Shown piece after piece: positions 6,511 through 13,067 of a DNA stretch of 13,067 nucleotides (position 1 is the stretch's first letter; each line of letters opens with the position of its first letter). Below the pieces are notes generated by a model that saw only the letters and a list, made by a program, of their open reading frames with translations, did no database searches and was not told where the DNA came from. A program made the translations under genes and the position numbers. The stretch comes from JBFHNV01 sp041593595 (GTDB lineage: Bacteria > Pseudomonadota > Gammaproteobacteria > HK1): the NCBI GenBank assembly GCA_041593595.1, contig JBFHNV010000166.1, positions 1-13,067 on the forward strand, given 5' to 3'.

Positions 6511-7086
6511 TCAGCGCCCGCCCAGGGCGTCCATCACGAACAGCAGCAGCGCCATTGCCTCGTCCTCGAAGCCCTCGGACACCGCGGTGGCCGCCGTCTC
6601 GGGCGCCGATACCCGCACCTTCACCGCGCGGTCCGCGGTCTCGGTGAGGTAGATCACCGAGTACAGCTCGCCGTGGGCCGTGGCCAGCCGATGGCGGCTC
6701 TTGGCGATCACCTGCTCCTTCACCTCGAAGCCCTCGAGCCCCAGGTCGGACTGGGACAGGTAGATGCCTTCCGCCACGGCCTTGCGGATGTCGCTGCGTG
6801 CCAGCGCGACCAGGATCTCCACCCGACGGCCGTGGTTCTCGCCGCGGATGGCGTCCGGAACCGGGTACACGTAGAGGTCGATCCAGCGCCCACCCGCCGC
6901 GTCGGTGAAGCGGTAGGAGTAACCGAGGGCGGGATCGTCGAAGCGTCGGAAGTCCGAGCGCGTGAACTCCCCCACGGTGCCCGGCACGTAGACCGGGTCG
7001 GGCACCGGCCCCGGTGTCGCGTCCTGGGCCCGGGCCGCGCCGCACAGGGCCGCGGCCAGCAGCAGCGCTGCGAGCCGACGCGTCAT
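6511..7086 (-). CDS. Secreted (periplasmic) protein of unknown function
   Basis: The 191-residue product starts with a clear Sec signal peptide: MTRR, an Ala/Leu-rich core, and cleavage probably after ARA at about residue 20. The mature domain alternates strands and short helices (GYSYRFTDAAGGRWIDLYVYPVP, VEILVALARSDIRKAV, LYSVIYLTETADRAVKVRV) and ends with a C-terminal helix. I do not recognise the family. The ATG at 7086 has no good Shine-Dalgarno of its own, but it overlaps (ATGA) the stop of a 14-codon frame that does have one. It lies 74 bp downstream of the amidase gene on the same strand, so cotranscription is possible, and it converges on the FAD oxidoreductase gene. Confidence 0.8.
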   Translation of the reverse strand: MTRRLAALLLAAALCGAARAQDATPGPVPDPVYVPGTVGEFTRSDFRRFDDPALGYSYRFTDAAGGRWIDLYVYPVPDAIRGENHGRRVEILVALARSDIRKAVAEGIYLSQSDLGLEGFEVKEQVIAKSRHRLATAHGELYSVIYLTETADRAVKVRVSAPETAATAVSEGFEDEAMALLLFVMDALGGR

Positions 7087-7127
7087 GGCGGCGCGGCGGC
7101 GCCGGCGCCGATCACGTGCAGGGTCAT
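7083..7127 (-). CDS. Candidate 14-residue leader ORF coupled to the secreted-protein gene
   Basis: An ATG at 7127, six bases after a good AAGGA Shine-Dalgarno (7133-7137), opens a 14-codon frame (MTLHVIGAGAAAPP). Its TGA overlaps the ATG of the secreted-protein gene in the classical ATGA arrangement. The downstream gene has no recognisable Shine-Dalgarno, so ribosomes ending this short frame could restart on it. Alternatively it is chance, or a frameshifted remnant in the GGC/GCC-rich stretch. No homologue is recognised. Confidence 0.3.
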   Translation of the reverse strand: MTLHVIGAGAAAPP

Positions 7128-7160
7128 GACGCGTCCTTCGTGATTCCGGCAGCCACCACG

Positions 7161-8786
7161 TCACGCGTGCCGGAACAGCGTCGCGGGCGCGCCCGCGTAG
7201 TCCCGCCCCGCGGGGATGCGCTCGAGCATGCGCCGCACGTGGGGCCAGGCCGCGCACAGCCCCGCCAGCTGCTCCTCGTCCAGCTCGAGGCCCGCCTGCT
7301 TCGCCAGCGCGCGGCAGCGGTCCAGGAGCGACGGGTCCGCGTCGTCGCCCGGCACCGGTGGCACCACCGGTGACGCGTCGGGCACCGGCCCGATCAGCTG
7401 CGGGCGGCGCTCGCGCCATGGCGTCTCCCGCTCGTAGGCCCGCGCGACGCGCAACACCCCCGCCTCGTCGAAGGGCCGGCCGACCACCTGCATGCCCAGG
7501 GGCAGTCCCTCGCCGGAGAAGCCGTTGCACACGCTGATGGCCGGCAGCTGCGCCACGTTGAAGGGGTTGGTCAGCGGCGGGCGCAGGAAGCTGTCCTCCG
7601 GCCGCATGGCGGCCTGCACCGGTGCGGGACCGTAGATGGTGGCGGTGATCAGCGCGTCCACGCCCTCCATGGCCTCGAGGGTACGCGCCACCAGCACGCG
7701 CTGGAACCGCAGGGCGTTGGCGTAGTCCGCCGCCCCCAGCAGCGCCCCCGGCAGCACCCGGAAGCGGGTCACCGCCGAGAAGCGCTCCGGGTGGGCGCGG
7801 AGATCCGCCGCATGGATGGCGAAGGCCTCGCTCAGCATGATCCCCCGGTAGCAGGCCTGGTAGTCCTCCAGGTGCGGCAGGGTGATCTCCCGGACTTGCG
7901 CGCCCAGCCCGCGCAGCACCCCGGCGGCGGACTCCATGGCGGCCACGGCCTCGTCGCTGGCGGGGCAGTCGCGCTCGTAGAGGTGGCGCACCCAGCCGAG
8001 GCGCACGCCGCGGATGCCCACCTCCAGCGTTGCGCGGTAGTCCGGCACCGGCCGGCGGCTGGTGGCGGGATCCATGGGATCGTGGCCCGCGATCACCTGC
8101 AGCAGGATGGCCGCGTCCTCCACGGTCCAGGCGAGGGGGCCGCAGTTGTCCAGTGTCCAGGACAGGGGCAGCACGCCGCGCCGGCTCACCCGCCCGTAGG
8201 TGGGCTTGATCCCCGCCAGCCCGCAGAAGCCCGCCGGCAGCCGGATGGAGCCGCCGGTGTCGCTGCCCAGCGCCCCCGGCGCGAGGCCCGCCGCCACTGC
8301 GGCGCCCGCCCCGCTGCTCGAGCCCCCGGGAAAGCGGTCCAGGCGCCAGGGGTTGCGCGCCGGCGGCCAGGGCAGGTCGAAGGCCGGGCCGCCGGTGGCG
8401 AACTCGTGGCTGGCGAGCTTGCCCAGCAGCACCGCCCCCGCCCGCGCCAGGCGCTCCGCACAGGCGGCGTCCGCCTCGGGCACCCGGTCGGCCAGCAGGG
8501 CCGAGTGGCCCGTGGTGCGGATCCCGCGGGTGTCGTAGATGTCCTTCAGGGCGCAGGGCACCCCGTGCACCGGGCTCACCGCGCCGCCGCGGGCGATGGC
8601 TGCCTCGGCGGCGCGGGCGTCGTCCAGGGCACGCTCCGCGGTCACCGTGATGTAGGCGTTGAGCACCGGGCCCAGCGCCTCGATGCGCGCCAGGTACGCC
8701 TCGGTCAGCTCCACCGGGGACAGCTCCCGCGCCGCGATGCGCCGCGCGGCGTCGGCGATGGTGAGGTGGTGCAGCTCGCCGGACAT
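7161..8786 (-). CDS. Amidase-signature family hydrolase with C-terminal GatC/AtzG-like tail
   Basis: The 541-residue protein has the complete amidase-signature catalytic triad: Lys81 in ALKDIYDTRG, cis-Ser156 in PGGSSSGAGAA and nucleophile Ser180 in SDTGGSIRLPAGFCG. The core ends near residue 465. The last roughly 60 residues (ALAKQAGLELDEEQLAGL, then WPHVRRMLERI and a final ATLFRHA) resemble the helical small subunits GatC or AtzG (DUF4089) that normally partner such enzymes as separate proteins. No gatB is present, so a tRNA-amidotransferase role is unlikely and a stand-alone amide or urea-type hydrolase is more plausible; the substrate is unknown. The ATG at 8786 has GGAAG seven bases upstream. 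In-frame ATGs further upstream (for example 8807) are possible but would extend a poorly conserved N-terminus. It diverges from the crotonase gene. Confidence 0.9.
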   Translation of the reverse strand: MSGELHHLTIADAARRIAARELSPVELTEAYLARIEALGPVLNAYITVTAERALDDARAAEAAIARGGAVSPVHGVPCALKDIYDTRGIRTTGHSALLADRVPEADAACAERLARAGAVLLGKLASHEFATGGPAFDLPWPPARNPWRLDRFPGGSSSGAGAAVAAGLAPGALGSDTGGSIRLPAGFCGLAGIKPTYGRVSRRGVLPLSWTLDNCGPLAWTVEDAAILLQVIAGHDPMDPATSRRPVPDYRATLEVGIRGVRLGWVRHLYERDCPASDEAVAAMESAAGVLRGLGAQVREITLPHLEDYQACYRGIMLSEAFAIHAADLRAHPERFSAVTRFRVLPGALLGAADYANALRFQRVLVARTLEAMEGVDALITATIYGPAPVQAAMRPEDSFLRPPLTNPFNVAQLPAISVCNGFSGEGLPLGMQVVGRPFDEAGVLRVARAYERETPWRERRPQLIGPVPDASPVVPPVPGDDADPSLLDRCRALAKQAGLELDEEQLAGLCAAWPHVRRMLERIPAGRDYAGAPATLFRHA

Positions 8787-8859
8787 GGAAGTGCTTCCCG
8801 TGGTCATCGTGCGGATGGTGGCATACCTTGTCGGCACCCACCCACGGAGGCCCGCCGGC

Positions 8860-9666
8860 ATGGACTTCAGCAACATCCTCTTCGACGTGTCCGACGACAT
8901 CGCGACACTGACCTTCAACCGCCCCGACGCCCTCAACGCGCTCAGCCCGGACATGACCCGGGAGCTGGACGCCGCGCTGGGCGAGGTGAAGGCGCGCGCG
9001 GGGCGCGACGTGAAGGCGCTGATCCTCACCGGCGCCGGACGCGCCTTCTGCGCCGGCGGCGACGTCAAGGCCATGGCCGCCGGCGAGCGCACCGCCGCCA
9101 TGATGCGCGAGTACCTGCGGGCCAATCACGACCGGATGGCGAACCTCATCAACCTGGAGGTGCCGGTGGTGAGCCTGGTGCACGGCGCTGCCGCCGGCGC
9201 AGGCGCCAACATCGCGCTGGCCGCGGACTTCGTGCTGGCCACGCCGAAGGCATTCTTCATGCAGGCCTTCGGGCGCATCGGGCTCATCCCGGACTGGGGC
9301 GGCTTCTTCGTGCTGCCGCGGCTGGTGGGCCTGCAGAAGGCCAAGGAGCTGGTGTTCACCGCGCGCCGGGTCGGTGCCGAGGAGGCGAAGGCCCTCGGCA
9401 TGGTGTACGACGTGATCCCCGAGGAGGGCGCCGTGGACGCGGCGCGGGCGTTCGCGGCGCGCTTCATCCACGCCTCCACCACCGCCATCGGCATCGCCAA
9501 GAACATCCTCAACCAGTCCTACAACCTGGACCTGCGCACGCTGCTGGAGCTGGAGGCCTCCGGTCAGGGCTCGTGCTGCACCAGCACCTACCACCGCGAG
9601 GCGGTGAAGCGCTTCGCGGACAAGCAGCCCGCGATGTTCGACTGGGAGAGGCTCGCCGGCGGTTGA
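8860..9666 (+). CDS. Crotonase-superfamily protein, PaaG-like enoyl-CoA isomerase type
   Basis: The 268-residue protein has the crotonase fold with both oxyanion-hole segments, AFCAGGDVKAMA (about 62-73) and VHGAAAGAGANIALAADF. By motif alignment the two glutamates that catalyse hydration in classical enoyl-CoA hydratases are replaced by Asn117 and Phe137. The GLIPDWGG motif with Asp145 is kept, as in PaaG and related isomerases. A ring-CoA or enoyl-CoA isomerase activity is therefore more likely than hydratase, but no paa genes are nearby. Cys239-Cys240 near the C-terminus is unusual. The ATG at 8860 has GGAGG nine bases upstream (8846-8850). It is divergent from the amidase across 73 bp and converges on eboB with a 16-bp gap. 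Confidence 0.9.
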   Translation: MDFSNILFDVSDDIATLTFNRPDALNALSPDMTRELDAALGEVKARAGRDVKALILTGAGRAFCAGGDVKAMAAGERTAAMMREYLRANHDRMANLINLEVPVVSLVHGAAAGAGANIALAADFVLATPKAFFMQAFGRIGLIPDWGGFFVLPRLVGLQKAKELVFTARRVGAEEAKALGMVYDVIPEEGAVDAARAFAARFIHASTTAIGIAKNILNQSYNLDLRTLLELEASGQGSCCTSTYHREAVKRFADKQPAMFDWERLAGG

Positions 9667-9682
9667 TCCGCCGCGGCGCCGG

Positions 9683-10609
9683 CTACTCGATCTCCAGCCG
9701 GTCCAGGGAGCCCGGCTCCGCGCGCTCGGCAATCACCGGCTCGCGGCCGCCGCGCAGGATCGAGTTGCCCTCGTACAGGGTGCGCTGGTCGATGGGCGGT
9801 GGATCGAGCCAGTCGGCCTCGCGCATCTGCCCGCTCTTGCCATAGGCGTCGAGCGCGTTCTGGTAGCAGGCCTTGCGCACGTCCGCCTCCGGCACGCCGC
9901 GCTCCAGTGCGAGCTTCGCGGTCTTGGCCACCGCCAGCGGCTCGGAGATCCCCCAGTCGCAGGCCGAGTTCACGATCACGCGCTCGGAGCCGTACTGCTT
10001 GAGGATCTCCACCATGCGGGCATTGCCCATCTTGGTGCTGGGGTAGATGGAGAAGCCCGCCCAGTAGCCCCGCTGCAGGGTCTCGCGCACGGTCTCCTCG
10101 TTGTTGTGGTCCACCACCACCATGCCAGGATCCATCCCGTGCTCGTCGCACACGTCCATGGAGCGCGAGGTGCCGCGCTTCTTGTCCCGGTGCGGGGTAT
10201 GAATCATCACCGGCAGCTCGAGCTCCTTGGCGAGCTCGAGCTGGGCGCGGAAGTAGCGATCCTCGGGGCCCGACTGCTCGTCGTAGCCGATCTCGCCGAT
10301 GGCCACCACGCCCTCCTTGGTGGCGAAGCGCGGCAGGATCTCCATCACCTCCTCGGCCAGGGCCTCGTTGTTGGCCTCCTTGGAGTTGAGCCCGATGGTG
10401 CAGTAGTGGCGCACCCCGAACTGGCCGGCGCGGAAGCGCTCGAAGCCGAGGATGTGGGAGAGGTAGTCCGCGTAGGAGCCCACGTTGGTGCGCGGCTGGC
10501 CGATCCAGAACGCGGGCTCGATCACCGCCACCACGCCCGCGGCCGCCATGGCCTGGTAGTCCTCCGTGGTGCGGGAGATCATGTGTGCATGGGGATCGAT
10601 GAGCATCAT
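9683..10609 (-). CDS. eboB: EboB-type TatD-family metal-dependent hydrolase
   Basis: The 308-residue protein is a TatD-type TIM-barrel amidohydrolase with all expected metal ligands: His7 and His9 in DPHAHM, Glu106 in AIGEIGYDE, His137 in VMIHTPHR, His168 in VVDHNNEE and Asp218 in SACDWG. It is longer than typical TatD DNases (about 260 residues) because of a C-terminal extension of about 45 residues after the YGKSG motif, and FSIYPSTKMGNARM is not typical of housekeeping TatD. These features and its overlap with eboA identify the EboB subgroup of ebo clusters. The chosen ATG (10609) overlaps the eboA stop by four bases and has a perfect AGGAGGT Shine-Dalgarno eight bases upstream (10618-10624); a second ATG follows at once. 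The substrate is unknown, and in ebo systems the enzyme is thought to act on a small-molecule intermediate. Confidence 0.85.
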   Translation of the reverse strand: MMLIDPHAHMISRTTEDYQAMAAAGVVAVIEPAFWIGQPRTNVGSYADYLSHILGFERFRAGQFGVRHYCTIGLNSKEANNEALAEEVMEILPRFATKEGVVAIGEIGYDEQSGPEDRYFRAQLELAKELELPVMIHTPHRDKKRGTSRSMDVCDEHGMDPGMVVVDHNNEETVRETLQRGYWAGFSIYPSTKMGNARMVEILKQYGSERVIVNSACDWGISEPLAVAKTAKLALERGVPEADVRKACYQNALDAYGKSGQMREADWLDPPPIDQRTLYEGNSILRGGREPVIAERAEPGSLDRLEIE

Positions 10610-11481
10610 GGTTCGCCACCTCCTGCAAGCGCGTCCCAGTCGAGCGCGCCTTCGTTCACCTTCCGGCGCAGGTCCGGCGCCGCCTGAAGCGCCCGGGCCG
10701 CGTCCGCCGACGGGCTCGCGGCCAGCGCCAGCGCCGCCGCCTGACGCTCGGCCTCGCTGCCGCCGTCCAGCACCTTCGCCAGATCCGCCACCATGGGCCC
10801 TTCCGCGAAGGGCCCCACGCAGCGCCAGAGCTCCGGTGACACCGCCCGGCCCGCGGCCCAGCGCTCGTGGGCATAGTCGCACAGGATGGCCGCCAGCTCC
10901 GGGTTGGCGCGCGCGTCCAGCCCCTGGATGGGCGCAAGCCGGCTGCCCACGAACAGCGCCTTGAGCACCATCTGGTTCCAGCGCTCCTGGCTGAACACCT
11001 CACGGGGATACGGGCTGGCATGGGCCACCGCCTCGAACACCGCGCGCATGTTGCTGCGCACGCCCTCCGCCGCCTGGGCCTCCAGGGCCGGGGGCTCGGG
11101 ATACAGGGGCAGGCCGCGATAGAAGGCGATGAGCTCGCCCACCTCGGCGGTGCGGCACAGATCCGCGAAGCGCGCCGGGAAGGGCTGGTTGCCGGCGCCG
11201 GCGGTCTCCACCAGCACCAGCACCCGCGCCGCGTCGGCGACGCTCCAGCCGCGGGGATCCCAGTGCTCGCGCGCGTGACGCGCGGCGTCCAGATCCCCCG
11301 CCGCCAGCGCCAGGTCCGCCTTGCCCAGCCGGCGCGGGATCATGCCGAGCGTGATGTGCAGGGCGCGATCGGTGTACGCCGCCTGCAGCTCGTCCCGGCG
11401 GCCGGCGAGCCAGGTGCGCGCCACGTCGTCGAGCTGGCGCTCGAGCCATCGCTGCAGCAGGGTGGCGGGCGTCGCGGTCAT
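10606..11481 (-). CDS. eboA: EboA-domain protein
   Basis: The 291-residue, mostly helical, soluble-looking protein carries the conserved blocks I associate with EboA: FYRGLPLYP (120-128), EGVRSN (139-144), PYPREVF, RWNQMVLKALF (167-177), IQGLDARANPELA, and YAHERWAAGR (203-212). The C-terminal 60 residues form Ala-rich HEAT-like helices. There is no signal peptide, membrane segment or known catalytic motif; EboA has no established biochemical function. It is first of a two-gene minus-strand unit with eboB (ATGA overlap) and diverges from the eboF-type gene across 59 bp. The ATG at 11481 has only weak Shine-Dalgarno support. An upstream in-frame ATG at 11538 would run across the whole divergent promoter and is less likely. 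Confidence 0.85.
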   Translation of the reverse strand: MTATPATLLQRWLERQLDDVARTWLAGRRDELQAAYTDRALHITLGMIPRRLGKADLALAAGDLDAARHAREHWDPRGWSVADAARVLVLVETAGAGNQPFPARFADLCRTAEVGELIAFYRGLPLYPEPPALEAQAAEGVRSNMRAVFEAVAHASPYPREVFSQERWNQMVLKALFVGSRLAPIQGLDARANPELAAILCDYAHERWAAGRAVSPELWRCVGPFAEGPMVADLAKVLDGGSEAERQAAALALAASPSADAARALQAAPDLRRKVNEGALDWDALAGGGEP

Positions 11482-11503
11482 GCCACGGCAGATGGTAGCG
11501 CGG

Positions 11504-11533
11504 TTGCGCCGGCGGATCGCCGCTGCCGATAAT
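11504..11533 (+). promoter_or_regulatory. Promoter candidate for the eboF-type gene (leaderless transcript predicted)
   Basis: GATAAT at 11528-11533 matches the -10 consensus at five of six positions. A weak -35 (TTGCGC, 11504-11509) lies 18 bases upstream. With a normal 6-7 base discriminator, transcription would begin at about 11540-11541, on or next to the GTG start codon, and no Shine-Dalgarno precedes that codon. This suggests a leaderless mRNA. Confidence 0.45.
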
Positions 11534-11540
11534 CGCACCG

Positions 11541-12923
11541 GTGAAGCCGCTGCTCGTGATCCTCGTGGTGGGCCTCGCGCCGCGCCTGGTGGGTGCCCAC
11601 ACGCCGAACCTGCGGCGGCTGGCGGACCGGGGCGTGCTGCGGGGGCTGGACACCGTGTTTCCCGCCGTCACCTGCACGGTGCAGTCCACGCTGGTGACGG
11701 GCCTGCCGCCGTCGGGCCACGGCGCGGTGGCCAACGGCTGGTACTTCCGCGATCTGTGCGAGGTGCTGCTGTGGCGCCAGCCCAACGGGCTGGTGGCAGG
11801 CGAGAAGATCTGGCAGGCGGCCCGCGCCCGCGACCCGGACTTCACCTGCGCCAAGATGTTCTGGTGGTACAACATGTACGCGGACGTGGAGTGGAGCGCC
11901 ACGCCGCGGCCCATGTACCCCGCCGACGGGCGCAAGATCCCCGACCACTACGCGCATCCGCCGCAGCTGCGCGACGAGCTCAACGCGAAGCTGGGCATGT
12001 TCCCCCTGTTCAAGTTCTGGGGGCCCATGACGGATCTCTCGTCCAGCCAGTGGATCGCCGACGCCACGGTGCACGTGATGCAGCGCCACCGCCCGACGCT
12101 CACGCTGTGCTACCTGCCGCACCTGGACTACAACCTGCAGCGCATCGGCCCCGACGTCGCGCACCCGCGCATCCAGGCGGATCTCCAGGAGGTGGACGGG
12201 GTGTGTGGCCAGCTCATCGAGCAGGCAGAGCGCGACGGGCGCGACGTGATCGTGGTATCCGAGTACGGCATCACGCCGGTGAGCGATGCCGTGCACGTGA
12301 ACCGCGCGCTGCGCGAGGCGGGCCTGGTGCAGGTGCGCTCGGAGCTCGGGCGCGACGTGTTCGACGCCGGCGCCTCGCGCGCCTTCGCCATGGCCGACCA
12401 CCAGGCGGCCCACGTGTACGTGCGAGAGCGCGAGCGCATCCCCGAGGTGAAGGCGCTGCTGGAAGGCCTCGACGGGGTCGAGACGGTGCTCGACGAGGAG
12501 GGCAAGCGCGCCATGGGCCTGGATCATCCACGCTCCGGCGAGCTGGTGGCCCTGGCGCGCAGCGATCGCTGGTTCAGCTACTACTACTGGCTGGACGACG
12601 ACCGCGCACCGGACTACGCCCGCACCGTGGACATCCACCGCAAGCCGGGCTACGACCCGGTGGAGCTGTTCATCGACCCCGACATCCGCGTCCCCATGCT
12701 GGCGGTGGCGATGCGCCTCGCGAAGCGCAAGCTCGGCTTCCGCACCCTGCTGGACGTCATCTCGCTCAACCGCACGGATCTCGTCAAGGGCTCCCACGGG
12801 CGGCTCACCGACGACCCGGCCGATGGCCCGCTGGTGATCTCCACGCGCCCGGAGCTGCTGGGCGAGGGGCCGGTGCAGGCCACCGACTTCAAGGACCTGG
12901 TGCTGCGCCACCTGTTCGACTGA
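11541..12923 (+). CDS. eboF: EboF-type alkaline-phosphatase-superfamily (nucleotide pyrophosphatase/phosphodiesterase-like) protein
   Basis: The 460-residue protein matches the phosphodiesterase/nucleotide-pyrophosphatase fold as found in ebo clusters: TPNLRRLADRG, FPAVTCTVQSTLVTG (nucleophile Thr44), HGAVANGWYFRD, FWWYNMYA, MYPADGRKIPD, LPHLDYNLQRIG, VVSEYGITPV, DIHRKPGYDPVE and a C-terminal SHG (His419). Compared with canonical family members, Thr44, Asp196 and His419 are kept. The first metal Asp is Val10, the DxxxH His is Gln200, and the late Asp-His pair is Glu241-Tyr242. One metal site therefore seems lost or rebuilt. The start is GTG at 11541, where the family N-terminus begins; there is no signal peptide. 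It diverges from eboA, and the three genes probably serve the same process. It could be a phosphatase with one metal or a binding protein. Confidence 0.85.
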   Translation: MKPLLVILVVGLAPRLVGAHTPNLRRLADRGVLRGLDTVFPAVTCTVQSTLVTGLPPSGHGAVANGWYFRDLCEVLLWRQPNGLVAGEKIWQAARARDPDFTCAKMFWWYNMYADVEWSATPRPMYPADGRKIPDHYAHPPQLRDELNAKLGMFPLFKFWGPMTDLSSSQWIADATVHVMQRHRPTLTLCYLPHLDYNLQRIGPDVAHPRIQADLQEVDGVCGQLIEQAERDGRDVIVVSEYGITPVSDAVHVNRALREAGLVQVRSELGRDVFDAGASRAFAMADHQAAHVYVRERERIPEVKALLEGLDGVETVLDEEGKRAMGLDHPRSGELVALARSDRWFSYYYWLDDDRAPDYARTVDIHRKPGYDPVELFIDPDIRVPMLAVAMRLAKRKLGFRTLLDVISLNRTDLVKGSHGRLTDDPADGPLVISTRPELLGEGPVQATDFKDLVLRHLFD

Positions 12924-13067
12924 ATCGCGGTTTCGAGTCGCGTTACATGTCCGTCGCGGTGCGGCGGAAGGCACGGTTCGCTGCGCCCCGCCGTGAACCC
13001 GTCCCCGGGGGCTCGAGCGCCCTGGAAGGCGAAGCGGGTGTCGCCTCGCGCGACCGTCGGCGGCAGG
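12924..13067. other. Non-coding right edge with degenerate palindromic text
   Basis: No supportable gene lies in these 144 bp. The stretch around 12990-13025 (CGTGAACCCGTCCCCGGG followed by GGCTCGAGCGCC) has short GC-rich inverted segments and reads like the degenerate GTGAA-containing dispersed repeats that follow genes in some high-GC gammaproteobacteria. A terminator for the eboF-type gene is possible, but no U-tract is seen. Confidence 0.3.

Noticed and set aside
7161..8786. GatA subunit of tRNA amidotransferase
   Set aside because: No gatB or separate gatC is present, and the C-terminal tail suggests a self-contained amidase.
6511..9732. Very long minus-strand open frame (about 1070 codons)
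   Set aside because: Only its last 191 codons encode a plausible protein (the secreted protein starting at 7086). The rest is Arg/Gly/Pro-rich shadow of the amidase and crotonase genes, as expected in high-GC DNA.
7791..9845. Plus-strand open frame antisense to the amidase and overlapping the crotonase
   Set aside because: The amidase triad and crotonase motifs define the real genes. This frame has no motif and biased composition.
9683..10609. Housekeeping TatD DNase
   Set aside because: The C-terminal extension, distinctive internal motifs and overlap with an EboA-domain gene fit EboB better.
11478..12974. Minus-strand open frame antisense to the eboF-type gene
   Set aside because: It is a His/Val/Arg-rich shadow; the plus strand encodes a well-conserved phosphatase-fold protein throughout.

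Overview
The window is GC-rich (well above 60 percent by eye) and densely packed with short intergenic gaps. An outer-membrane beta-barrel at the left edge and two proteins with apparent signal peptides point to a Gram-negative bacterium. Codon usage and gene content suggest a high-GC proteobacterium, perhaps a gammaproteobacterium, but no rRNA, tRNA or other taxonomic marker is present, so this is inference. No tRNA, rRNA, insertion sequence, phage gene or CRISPR array was seen.

Left part (1-4992). The C-terminal end of an autotransporter-type beta-barrel protein converges on a small secreted protein. A palindromic C/G-rich intergenic repeat lies between them. Next is a tight four-gene plus-strand operon in which each gene overlaps the next by 1 or 4 bases: an ArsR-type repressor, an SRPBCC (AHSA1/START-like) protein, a GFA-family zinc protein and a DUF899 thioredoxin-like protein. 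A perfect 8-2-8 inverted repeat sits just upstream of the repressor start and is a plausible autoregulatory operator. A PhzF-family isomerase and a small cupin follow on the minus strand, separated by a striking two-tier palindrome.

Middle part (5112-9666). Here lie a class I FAD disulfide oxidoreductase (mercuric-reductase/lipoamide-dehydrogenase type, without the mercury-specific C-terminal cysteine pair), a secreted protein of unknown function, an amidase-signature hydrolase with a fused GatC/AtzG-like tail, and a divergent PaaG-like crotonase. A 14-codon open frame with a good Shine-Dalgarno overlaps the start of the secreted-protein gene and may couple its translation.

Right part (9683-12923). 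This is the most interesting region. It encodes three proteins recognisable as members of the ebo system: EboA and EboB (TatD-like hydrolase) in an overlapping minus-strand pair, and a divergently transcribed EboF-type alkaline-phosphatase-superfamily protein. In cyanobacteria ebo clusters (eboABCDEF) have been linked to delivery of a scytonemin precursor to the periplasm; their biochemical role elsewhere is unknown. EboC (UbiA-like), EboD (dehydroquinate-synthase-like) and EboE (TIM barrel) are not in the window. The EboF protein keeps the catalytic Thr but appears to lack most canonical ligands of one of the two metal sites. Its gene has a good -10 box placed so that transcription would begin at the GTG start, which suggests a leaderless mRNA.
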